A DNA stretch of 64,000 nt from Eustoma russellianum (taxonomy: Eukaryota; Streptophyta; Magnoliopsida; Gentianales; Gentianaceae). How positions within the stretch are numbered: the stretch's first letter is position 1; every line of letters begins with the position of its first letter. Where the stretch lies: NCBI GenBank assembly GCA_036186865.1, contig AP025043.1, forward strand, positions 34,743,657 through 34,807,656. The letters are read 5' to 3'. The position numbers and the translations under genes were made by a program. Below are positions 1 to 10,010 of the stretch, in pieces. The notes beneath the pieces were generated by a model, which did not search any database, was not told where the DNA came from, and saw only the letters and a program-made list of their open reading frames with translations.

Positions 1-1391
1 TGCACATTTTCATGTTTGTTCTTAAGTTCCTTGATCTGATTTTGCATTGAACTAATAGTGTTAGATGATTCAAGTTGAAGAACTTCTAGTTGAGAAGTTA
101 GATTCAAGTTAGACGTCTCCAACTTGTTCTTCTCCTCAACTATTCTTTTCTTCTCCTTGGATAGCTTCTTATATCTATTATGCAACTTTTCTAATTCATC
201 CAACAATTCATCTTGAGTAAAATCACATTCAGAGTCATAATCGAATGTTACCTCATTTGTAGACTTTGAAGCCAAACATGTTTGTGCAACTTCAGGTTCC
301 TCCTCGGATTCGGATGAAGATGTGTCATCCCAAGTGCTTGAACTTGCCTTGAGAGCTTTCTTCCTCCTTTGCATAGGTTCTACTCTAGTTTTTGTCCTTG
401 TCTTTTCTTCCATGTCACGGTTTTTGTTCTTGTTTGGACAATCATATGATATGTGTCCTTGTTTGCCACATTCATAACACTTAAGTTCTTTATCATACCA
501 TTTACCATCTTGTTTGTTAGATTTCACATTGATAGGGGCAGCTGATTTTGCTTGTCTTTTAGTTGGTCTTTTCTTGAAAAAGTTCCTTAAACGCCTAGCT
601 AACAACATTATGTCTTCTTCATCACTTTCATCATCACTTTCATACTCGGCTTGATTAGATGATTCGGGTTCATTTGTTACAAATGCAAGTGATTTAGACT
701 TGTTACTAGTTTCAGCCTTTCTTATATTCAACTTGTTTTCATAAACTTTTAAAGAGCCTATCAATTCATCAAGTTTTATTTGAGAAAGATCTTTGCTTTC
801 TTCAATGGCACTAACTTTGGCATCCCATTCAATTGGCAAACTTCTCAAAACTTTTTGCACTTTTTCTTTCATCAAAAACGTTTTACCAAGGGATTCAAGT
901 GAGTTGTATAAGTTTGTAAGCCTTAAATCCATATCAACAATTGATTCATTAGGCAGTAAATGAAATGTTTCAAGTGTAGTCATTAACATGTTAATCTTTG
1001 ATTCCTTTACTTGATTAGTTCCTTCATGCTTCATTTCAAGACATTTCCACATATCCTTTGCACTTAAACATGAAGAGACATAGGCAGATTCACTCCTACT
1101 TAAACCATTCAACAATAATTGCATTGCTTTAGCATTAAGACTCATTTTCTTTTTATCTTCATCACTCCAATCTTTTCTATATTTCTCAACTTCTTGTGAT
1201 AAGCCATCAATTATAACATGCTTAGTAGGCACATAAGGTCCATCTTCAATGATAGACCACAAGTCTATGTCAATAGCCATTAAGAACAATTTCATCCTAA
1301 GTTTCCAATGACTAAAGTTTTCTCCATCAAAAAGAGGTGGTCTTTGTGTGGACATGCCTTCTAATTCTATTTTCATGTGTGACTTAGACAT
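1..1391 (-). CDS. Ty1/copia gag (partial, runs off left edge)
   Basis: On the complementary strand an unbroken frame starts at the ATG at 1389-1391 and is still open at base 1 (about 463 codons). It begins MSKSHMKIELEGMS and has a box like FDGENFSHWKLRMKLFL near residue 25, typical of the UBN2-type capsid region of plant Ty1/copia Gag. A CCHC zinc knuckle (CYECGKQGHISYDC, about residues 305-318) would bind genomic RNA in the virus-like particle. A Ser/Glu-rich stretch and a Lys/Glu/Leu-rich, coiled-coil-like tail follow. Upstream lie a 172-base leader, a tRNA-Met primer site and LTR A in the expected order. Protease, integrase and RT would lie left of the window. No stop or frameshift is visible, so this copy may be intact. 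Confidence 0.9.
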   Translation of the reverse strand, partial: MSKSHMKIELEGMSTQRPPLFDGENFSHWKLRMKLFLMAIDIDLWSIIEDGPYVPTKHVIIDGLSQEVEKYRKDWSDEDKKKMSLNAKAMQLLLNGLSRSESAYVSSCLSAKDMWKCLEMKHEGTNQVKESKINMLMTTLETFHLLPNESIVDMDLRLTNLYNSLESLGKTFLMKEKVQKVLRSLPIEWDAKVSAIEESKDLSQIKLDELIGSLKVYENKLNIRKAETSNKSKSLAFVTNEPESSNQAEYESDDESDEEDIMLLARRLRNFFKKRPTKRQAKSAAPINVKSNKQDGKWYDKELKCYECGKQGHISYDCPNKNKNRDMEEKTRTKTRVEPMQRRKKALKASSSTWDDTSSSESEEEPEVAQTCLASKSTNEVTFDYDSECDFTQDELLDELEKLHNRYKKLSKEKKRIVEEKNKLETSNLNLTSQLEVLQLESSNTISSMQNQIKELKNKHENV

Positions 1392-1563
1392 GCTTCTTAG
1401 TGTGTGAGAAAACGTTTAAAACACTTATAAGAAGGAAAGAAAGTGTCACCTTGTTGTAGATACCAAATATGAAGAATATAAGACAACCAGAAAATTTCCA
1501 GCAACTTTGCAACTTGGAGTGTAAACTGTTTTTAGCTCAAATAAGAATATGGTGCTCAACCTT

Positions 1564-1575
1564 GCTCTGATACCA
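1564..1575 (-). promoter_or_regulatory. Primer-binding site (tRNA-Met) of the copia element
   Basis: On the minus strand TGGTATCAGAGC is the perfect 12-base complement of the 3' end of plant initiator tRNA-Met, two bases inside the LTR A end. It marks the minus-strand orientation and the LTR boundary. Confidence 0.92.
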
Positions 1576-1577
1576 AT

Positions 1578-4494
1578 TGTTGGACCTGTATAGCACCACT
1601 AGAGGGGGAGGTGAATAGTGGGTTAGCGGAAATTACACTACAATTACCTTCAAAAACTTGTTTGAAGACCCCTTTGCCTCTTTAGCCTCAGGTTCTGAAA
1701 ATTCCAGAAACAGTTCACTACTTTGAACGTTTTGGTTGAACCACTTATACACCTGTGCAAGCTCTCAAACTTGGCAGAGATCAAGTTTAGAATGTTTATA
1801 ATATGTCATAAAAAATTCAGTCAATTCCAAGCAAGTTAGCACGTTCAAATAAGCAAGAGAAGTAAAGTGTGCAATTCTGGCAGTTTCAGACAGAATGTTA
1901 GCTTAACTTCAAACGATGATATCTCAAAATCTACCCGTGCTATTTTGATGAATCTTATGTCAAATTAAACCTCAAGATGTCTAGTTTAATTTGATATAAG
2001 GCTCACTCCAAGATTCGAAGGATAGCCTATTCAAATTGCACAAGTTTGCACACTGGTCAGAACTGTTCTCAGAATGTAGCAACAATTTTGTGAAGACGAT
2101 TTGAATGAGCTAAACTCCTCAGAATTTAGTGATTCTTGCGGCTACTGAAAGCTAACACATTGAAGTATAATATATCCACAATTCATGCAATTCTAAGACT
2201 GTTTGCTTGTTCAATTATGCGTGCCAAGTTAGTGTAAATCTCAGCCAGAAAACAGTAAGTGCAGGAAATAAGTAAAGAACACAAGGAATTATCCTGGTTC
2301 GGTCAATGTGACCTACTCCAGTCCCAAGAGACACCTTCTCTTGGATTTCACTAAACACCAAACACCAAAGTCACCTTACAAAGCCAAAGGAAGAAGCTTT
2401 TCACCAACTTCTTCAAGAGGCTGCACCAAAACTGAAAATCAGCACTAGTTTGTTTCACCTTTGCACCTTTGCACCTTTTGCTCACCTCTAAGGAGTAAGC
2501 TTTATACACCAGCTTCTCCCTTACAATATGTCGTTTAAAAGGTGTTGAAATGACAAGAAATGAAGAACTATACAATCATAAAGCTTGCTACAAATGTGTT
2601 CTTCAATAGAGAAGAGAAGAAGAGAAGAATGGAGACAAAGAGCTAATTGTCTTGCTTGCTTTCTTGCTCTTTTTCGTTGGATGCTTTTACTCTTCATCTT
2701 TGGTGCTATTTATAGCCAAGAGGACAGCCTAAAGGCTCCTCAAAATAGCCGTTTGGAATGGATGAGAATGGGAGAAAATTCAGCACCTTTTTAGCTACCA
2801 AAATTCATCATTTGACTTTCAAGATAAATCTGAATTTTTGAATGCTTTGAAATAGTCTTCCAACCTGAACTTTTATCCCATTATAGCCGTTGGAGATGAG
2901 GTGGAAAATGACTCATTTAAACGTTTAAGAGGCAGCTCCAATCAGCAATTTCCATGTGTAAATAACTTGCCATGTATGCAGCTGAATTGGCATGTATTTT
3001 GAACAACTTTATCTCCTCATTTTGAACACTAAATGGCCGTTGGAATGAGGTGAAAGATAGAGAGAAATCAGCTAGCCTTTGAGTTTGAATTGGTCTCCAA
3101 TATAGCCATTTGAATGTAGCTAAAAGATAGAGAGAATTCAGCTTGACTTGGTCTTCAATCTTGAAGCATATAGCCGTTGCATATGATTGAGTTTGAGAGA
3201 TTTTTTGCTTCAACTTTGCTACATTGTAGGACTTGTTTTTGTCACACATTATAACCTGAATCTTTACCATATATCACACGAAATTTTGCTCCAATTTTGA
3301 CCCAAGATAGCCGTTGAAAACAGCTCCAAAATATAGAAGAATAATCACTTAAAATCAGCACCAAAATAGGATGTAATTCAACTTGCCTTGACTTGTTCAA
3401 AATCTGAACATTTGTGCGCCAATATCCGTGTGTATCCATATAATATATAGTCACTTATGTCTTCAACATGTAGCATAGAATACCATATGAAGAATACCAA
3501 GAATTCCAAGAAAACCATAGATGTGATAACCATAACATAAGAATTCCAATTGAGATACCATGCTGCCCGTTTCCATAAAAATAGGGCACGTACCATATGT
3601 GACATAAACACATATAAACATCATATAAACAATATATAACACGTTGGAAGATCCATTGGCAAGTGAAAAGACCAGAATACCCCTTAGCACAAAAATAGGA
3701 ATTTTGTCCTAGGATGAACCTAGACATGGTGCTGCTCCAGATTCATTTTTGCCATGATGTGACATGACTTATAAATGTGTCATATGATCATATAAGTCCG
3801 TTGGAAGAAGACCAAATAAGAATGAGAAGTCCAAATGGTGAAATTACCAAGATAGCCCTTATAAAGGTCAATATGCTTCACCACCGTGTCAAGTCAGTTT
3901 TAACCCGTGCCAAGCATGCCTTTCCTCAGCCAATTAGATTCTAAATTGAATAAGGATCATGTGGGCTTTTGAATGACTCAATTTGGAGTTCATTTGCCCA
4001 AGATATGAACCAAAACCTGCAATAGGATACTAAACCGAACAATTTGCCTTATATTGTAAGTCATGTGACTTCAAGGCTTGGTTAGATCATATTATCAACA
4101 TGTATTGGCATATATATCTTCTAAGATCAGTTTGAACAACATGTATTGGCATATATAATCTAAGATCAGTTTGAACATGTCTTGATTAAGATATGTGATT
4201 GAATTGGCCAAGTTCAATCTCATAATCTTAATCAAACTTGTTCAATCTTGATTCATTCAATCAATTTCACATTTAGCTCATAAGTTCATAAGTTCATGCC
4301 TTGCCAAAACAATTTCACATTTAAACGTTACACATACATGCTCACATATGCATCTTCCAATCATTCAAACATGATATATCTATTTGCAATCATCATAACA
4401 ATTACACATATGCACACATATACATTTTGCACAACAATTACACATATGCTCACATATACATTTTGCAATCACTCAAACATAATATATCACAACA
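1578..4494 (-). repeat. LTR A of the Ty1/copia element (2917 bp)
   Basis: On the plus strand it begins TGTTGGACC and ends CACAACA, giving TGTTG...CAACA ends. The left edge abuts the primer-binding site. The right edge is where similarity to LTR B (4838-7669) stops and a second copy of gag leader sequence begins. Small open frames inside (around 2351-3727 and 4296-4571) have no family match and no agreement with LTR B beyond nucleotide similarity, so I do not call genes. It holds ATAGCCGTTG subrepeats (2745-3320) and a 41-bp tandem duplication (about 4097-4178). Confidence 0.88.
2707..2714 (-). promoter_or_regulatory. TATA box in copia LTR A
   Basis: Minus-strand TATAAATA inside GGCTATAAATAGCACC. 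The same box occurs at the matching place in LTR B, so it is the likely LTR promoter. Confidence 0.7.
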
Positions 4495-4651
4495 AAGGTC
4501 CATCTTCAATGATAGACCACAAGTCTATATCAATAGCCATTAAGAACAATTTCATCCTAAGTTTCCAATGACTAAAGTTTTCTCCATCAAAAAGAGGTGG
4601 TCTTTGTGTGGACATGCCTTCTAATTCTATTTTCATGTGTGACTTAGACAT
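4495..4651 (-). pseudogene. Second copy of copia gag start, truncated at an LTR junction
   Basis: The first 157 bases of the gag frame (ATG at 4649-4651) repeat 1235-1391 almost exactly and stop at the end of LTR A. With the leader (4652-4823) and primer site it forms a 344-bp internal piece between two LTRs. Either another copy of the element inserted into gag codon 53, or a deletion/ectopic exchange joined gag to an LTR end. Confidence 0.85.
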
Positions 4652-4823
4652 GCTTCTTAGTGTGTGAGAAAACGTTTAAAACACTTATAAGAAGGAAAGA
4701 AAGTGTCACCTTGTTGTAGATACCAAATATGAAGAATGTAAGACAACCAGAAAATTTCCAGCAACTTTGCAACTTGGAGTGTAAACTGTTTTCAGCTCAA
4801 ATAAGAATATGGTGCTCAACCTT

Positions 4824-4835
4824 GCTCTGATACCA
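4824..4835 (-). promoter_or_regulatory. Primer-binding site next to copia LTR B
   Basis: Minus-strand TGGTATCAGAGC, the same tRNA-Met complement as at 1564-1575, two bases from LTR B. Confidence 0.92.
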
Positions 4836-4837
4836 AT

Positions 4838-7669
4838 TGTTGGACCTGTATAGCACCACTAGAGGGGGGGTGAATAGTGGGTTAGCGGAAATTACACTAC
4901 AATTACCTTCAAAAACTTGTTTGAAGACCCCTTTGCCTCTTTAGCCTCAGATTCTGGAAATTCCAGAAACAGTTCACTACTTTGAACGTTTTGGTTGAAC
5001 CACTTATACACCTGTGCAAGCTCTCAAACTTGGCAGAGATCAAGTTTAGAATGTTTATAATATGTCATAAAAAATTCAGTCAATTCCAAGCAAGTTAGCA
5101 CGTTCAAATAAGCAAGAGAAGTAAAGTGTGCAATTCTGGCAGTTTCAGGCAGAATGTTAGCTTAACTTCAAACAACAATATCTCAAAATCTACCCGTGCT
5201 ATTTTGATGAATCTTATGTCAAATTAAACCTCAAGATGTCTAGTTTAATTTGATATAAGGCTCACTCCAAGATTCGAAGGATAGCCTATTCAAATTGCAC
5301 AAGTTTGCACACTGGTCAGAACTGTTCACAGAATGTAGCAACAATTTTGTGAAGATGATTTGAATATGCTAAACACCTTAGAATTTAGTGATTCTTGCGG
5401 CTAATGAAAGCTAACACATTGAAGTATAATATATCCAAAATTCATGTAATTCTAAGACTGTTTGCTCGTTCAATTATGCGTGCCAAGTTAGTGTAATTCT
5501 CAGGCAGAAAACAGTAAGTGCAGGAAATAAGTAAAGAACACAAGGAATTATCCTGGTTCGGTCAATGTGACCTACTCCAGTCCCAAGAGACACCTTCTCT
5601 TGGATTTCACTAAACACCAAACACCAAAGTCACCTTACAAAGCCAAAGGAAGAAGCTTTTCACCAACTTCTTCAAGAGGCTGCACCAAAACTGAAAATCA
5701 GCACTAGTTTGTTCCACCTTTGCACCTTTGCACCTTTGCACCTTTTGCTCACCTCTAAGGAGTAAGCTTTATACACCAGCTTCTCCCTTACAATATGTCG
5801 TTTAAAAGGTGTTGAAATGACAAGAAATGAAGAACTATACAATCATAAAGCTTGCTACAAATGTGTTCTTCAATAGAGAAGAGAAGAAGAAAAGAATGGA
5901 GACAAAGAGCTAATTGTCTTGCTTGCTTTCTTTGTTGCTTTCGTTGGTGTGCTTTTCCTCTTCATCTTTGGTGCTATTTATAGCCAAGAGGACAGCCTAA
6001 AGGCTCCTTAAGAGACGTTGGAATGGTTGTGAGATGGAGAAAATTCAGCACCTTTCTAGCTAGTCAAATGAAGCTTATCTTTTGTTGATTTGAATTGGTC
6101 TTCAACTGAATTTTTTATCCCTCATCTCATCCTATTATAGCCGTTGGAATGAGGTGAAAATAACTCCATTTGAACGTTTAAAAGATAGCTCCAATCAGCA
6201 ATTTCCATGTGTAAATAACTTGCCATGTGTGCAGCTGAATTGGCATGTATTTTGAACAACTTTGGCTCCTCATTTTGAATGTCAAATAGACGTTGGAATA
6301 CCCTAGAATCAAGGCATTGGAGAATAGTTCAAAGATAGATAGAAATCACCCAAGCCTTTGAATTTGAATTGGTCTCCAATTTTTGAACATATAACCGTTT
6401 GAATGTAGCTAAAAGATAGAGAGAATTCAGCTTGACTTGGTCTTCAATCTTGAAGCATATAGCCGTTGCATCTTTCTTGGTTGAGAGATTTTTTGCTTCA
6501 ACTTTGCTACATTGTAGGACTTGTTTTTGTCACACATTATAACCTGAATCTTTACCATATATCATACGAAATGTTTCTCCATTTTGAACCAAGATAGCCG
6601 TTGTAAACATATACAAGAATAGCCATTTGAAATCAGCAACAAAATAGGATTTATTTCAACTTGCCTTGACTTGTTCAAAAGCTTGAAGATTTGTGCGCCA
6701 ATTACCATCCATATCCGTGTGCACACATATAATATATAGTCATTTATGTCTTCAACATGTAGCATAGAATACCATATGAAGAATGCCAAGAATTCCAAGA
6801 AAACCATAGATGTGATAACCATAACATAAGAATTCCAATTGAGATACCATGCTGCCCATTTCCATAAATATAGGGCACGTACCATATGTGACATAAACAC
6901 ATATAAACATCATATAAACAATATATAACACGTTGGAAGACCCATTGGCAAGTGAAGAGACCAGAATACCCCTTAGCACAAAAATAGGAATTTTGTCCTA
7001 GGATGAACCTAGACATGGTGCTGCTCCAGATTCATTTTTGCCATGATGTGACATGACTTATAAATGTGTCATATGATCATATAAATCCGTTGGAAGAAGA
7101 CCAAATAAGAATGAGAAGTCCAAATGGTGAAATTACCAAAATAACCCTTATAAAGGTCAATAAGCTTCACCACCGTGTCAACTCAGTTTTTATCCGTGTC
7201 AAGCATGCTTCTCCTCAGCCAATTAGATTCTAAATTGAATAAGGATCATGTGGGCTTTTGAATGACTCAATTTGGAGTTCATTTGCCCAAGATATGAACC
7301 AAAACCTGCAATAGGATACTAAACCGAGCAATTTGCCTTATATTGTAAGTCATGTGACTTCAAGGCTTGGTTAGATCATATAATTAACATGTATTGGCAT
7401 ATATATCATCTAAGATCAGTTTGAACATGTCTTGATTTAGACATGTGATTGAATTGGCCAAGTTCAATCTCATGATCTTAATCAAACTTGTTCAATCTTG
7501 ATTCATTCAATCAATTTCACATTTAGCTCATAAATTCAATCTCATGCACACATATACTTTAAACGTTATACACACATACATGTTCACATATGCATTTTGC
7601 AATATATCACAACAATCTACATGCTCACATATGCATTTTGCAATCATTCAAACATGATATATCACAACA
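4838..7669 (-). repeat. LTR B of the Ty1/copia element (2832 bp)
   Basis: Starts TGTTGGACC and ends ATCACAACA on the plus strand; co-linear with LTR A but with many substitutions and small indels (85 bp shorter overall; the 41-bp duplication of LTR A is single here). The right end at 7669 abuts a 40-bp inverted fragment of an F1 LTR. In minus-strand order this is the outermost 5' LTR. Confidence 0.88.
5975..5982 (-). promoter_or_regulatory. TATA box in copia LTR B
   Basis: Minus-strand TATAAATA in the same context as the box in LTR A. Confidence 0.7.
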
Positions 7670-7670
7670 T

Positions 7671-7710
7671 TGAGGTGTCATCTTCCACAAGGTTAGGTTG
7701 TAGCTCATCA
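7671..7710 (-). repeat. Inverted 40-bp start of an F1 (Ty3) LTR
   Basis: The reverse complement begins TGATGAGCTACAACCTAACC and matches the first 40 bases of the F1 LTRs at 24434 and 25886 with a few changes. It lies between copia LTR B and the truncated plus-strand F1 LTR starting at 7711. It may be the start of a head-to-head minus-strand F1 element interrupted by the copia element, or a fold-back product of break repair. Confidence 0.8.
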
Positions 7711-8262
7711 TAAGGCATAATTCACGCATGTTTATCTTGGAAATTCAAAGCCAAACTTGCAACCAATGCACGGCAAAACAATTCAGCTTTCTTGGAACCA
7801 AAATTGTTCAAACAAGTTACCAAGCAAGCATGTTCCTTTTAGACTTGTACTTTGTACTTTAAACCTTGTACCTTTGTAAATTTCGTTGGTTATAAATAGA
7901 TTAGGAACCTGAATGTACAAAGGACCACAATTCAAAAACATTTCAATCAAAATTTCCTTTAAGGAATTCTCAACTTTTTTAGTTGAAGTTTAAACCACTA
8001 AACGGTTTCTTTCAAGTTCATAGCCTATAACTTGTTAGTATTTACTTCATTTTTGGTTTACAGCATCTTAGGGTCTCAATGAGGTTTTAGATGTGTTGGA
8101 ATGCCAAAGAGGAAGAGGTGTTGGCATGAATTGAGCCAAGGACAAACGGTTACTGTTCAAGAGGTGTCATTGTGATGTTCTTTGCCATAGCCGAGGTTCA
8201 AATCAATTTGGAATAGAGGACAAAGTCTTGGAAACGTTTTCTAGCCTTTATTTGGCTCATCA
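7711..8262 (+). repeat. Truncated 5' LTR of E1
   Basis: Matches the last roughly 550 bases of the F1 LTRs (start TTAAGGC-type block; end TTTGGCTCATCA). About 590-640 bases of U3, including the tail-coding part, are missing. Confidence 0.82.
7891..7898 (+). promoter_or_regulatory. TATA box in E1 5' LTR
   Basis: TATAAATA followed by AGATTAGGAACC; the same box is at the matching place in both E2 LTRs (TATAAATA) and, altered to TATAAGTA, in the E1 3' LTR. Confidence 0.65.
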
Positions 8263-8264
8263 AT

Positions 8265-8276
8265 TGGTATCAGAAC
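8265..8276 (+). promoter_or_regulatory. Primer-binding site of E1
   Basis: TGGTATCAGAAC, one mismatch from the tRNA-Met complement TGGTATCAGAGC, two bases after the LTR end at 8262. Confidence 0.85.
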
Positions 8277-10010
8277 TTTGGTTAGTCTTCTATTCATGAT
8301 TACATTGTTTAACTTGCATAAAAATGATGCTGCCCAAAAACCGTGTAGTAAACTGTTTTTATGTCCATTTAGAATCTGTTAATTTAGGTAGTTAGTTTAT
8401 GTTTAAAAGTGTTTATTCGTTAGTTTACAACAGTTTGGTAAGTTAGTTTAAGTAGCAAAAACCGAAAACACCACAAAAAGAACTTAGACTAGTCTTAAGT
8501 GTTGTCAGAATCTGTTTGTGTAGTTTAGTTAAAATCGTGTGTAACTTGTTGTTCTTGTTCAATCTAGCTTAGACAATGTTCATTAGGTCCTAATCTAGAA
8601 GTTTAAATGGTAGTTTAGTTAAGTCCTTAAAACAGAAAACTTTGAACACAAAAATAGATTAGTTGATAGTTTAGTTTGTAATCAAGTTGTTAAAATCTGT
8701 TTTTAGTAGTTGTGTGCAAACTGTTATAGACGTTTTAGTTGCTGCCTTATTTAGCTTAGTTAGACTAGTTTACAACATAGTTTAAAGGTTTAGTTGGTTG
8801 TTTAGTTTAGAACAAGAAAATCCGAAAACTAAAGAACAAAAAAAGTAGTTTTAGTTAACTATGTTTGCTGCCTAGTTTCTAGTTGATAAACGTTTGTTGA
8901 GTAGAATATAAAGACTTGCATCTAGTACCATCTAGTTTAGAAACTGTTTGCATCATAAAAATGAAAACCAAAACAAAAACAAAGTAGAATAGATAACTTA
9001 AAGTCAAAATAAAACAAGTTAGTTTAGTTTGCATCAAAACTGTTTTCCATTAGTTGTTATAGTAATCAGCCCTTATAATTGCATTTAGAAACAACTAAGT
9101 TGCATTTAGCTATCTTAAGATTAGTTAGATCATTTGCATCAAAAACAGAAAAACAATTGCCAAAACCGTGTGTTTAGAACAAGTCTTTAAAGCTCATTTG
9201 AAATCTTGGTGAATGCTAATAGCTATATCTTTTTGTTGATTTCAATTGTTTCAAACAACTTGTTGGACTTGGATACATCCTGGAAGTTAGGAGTTGTTTA
9301 AGCCCCCACACTGTTAAAAAGCTATCCAATTGTTATTTTAGATCAATTTCTGAACTTACCTTGCACTATAATCAATTTGAACTTGTTGTAGTTGTGAATT
9401 GATTTCTCACTACATAGTGTTTAGCCGTGTTGTGTACGAGAAACTTTCAAATTCAAAATACAACAAACCTTGTGCAATTAAAGGCCGTGAGCAGTAGTCT
9501 CACAACAATCAAGCAAACACCCCAAAGAAAGAAAATTAAGCTTGATTGAGATACACACGAGAGAAAAGCCATTATTTGTCAACAAGTAAGAGGCAAGACA
9601 AGAGAAAATTGCACAAGAAAGAAAAGTGAGGAAAAGCCCAAAATTGAACATTGCAAAAGGGAAATTCCTATGCAAAGCCCAAAAAAAAGAAAGTGCCAAA
9701 AAAACCCAAAGTGTTGTAGATTTGAAATATTGAAAGTTTCTAAAGCAAACCCTTGCTGACACTTTGTTTGTGTGCTTTTACTTTCACTTTACTTCAATTG
9801 ATAATTGCATATGCTGTAAAGTAAATTGAGGGATTGTCTTAAACAACCCCGTAGATTTCATTCAGCCAGAACAACAATTTGACCTCTGTGATTTTCTTGA
9901 ATCCATAGGAGAAATAGTCCAAATTGCTGTTTTGAACAATTGTCAACATAAAGTAGAGTATTTGCATCTTGTCAATATTTTAATTGGCTTTTGAGATTGT
10001 TTTCTGAATC
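8277..10010 (+). other. Long untranslated leader of E1
   Basis: About 1.7 kb between primer site and gag ATG. No coding pattern. The first 900 bases carry about a dozen TAGTTTA/TTAGTTT-type heptamers; later parts are A-rich. The same leader is in E2 (27078-28837). Minus-strand open frames here (for example 9478-9762) look like chance. Confidence 0.75.

Noticed and set aside
2351..3727. Several minus-strand open frames of 70-117 codons in copia LTR A
   Set aside because: They overlap in different frames, are cysteine/aromatic-rich as expected from translated A/T-rich DNA, and are interrupted or shifted in LTR B. No family recognised.
9478..9762. 94-codon minus-strand frame with hydrophobic segments in the F1 leader
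   Set aside because: The E2 copy (28330-28536) is shorter and shifted; it is antisense to a purine-rich leader, which gives Phe/Leu-rich translations by chance.
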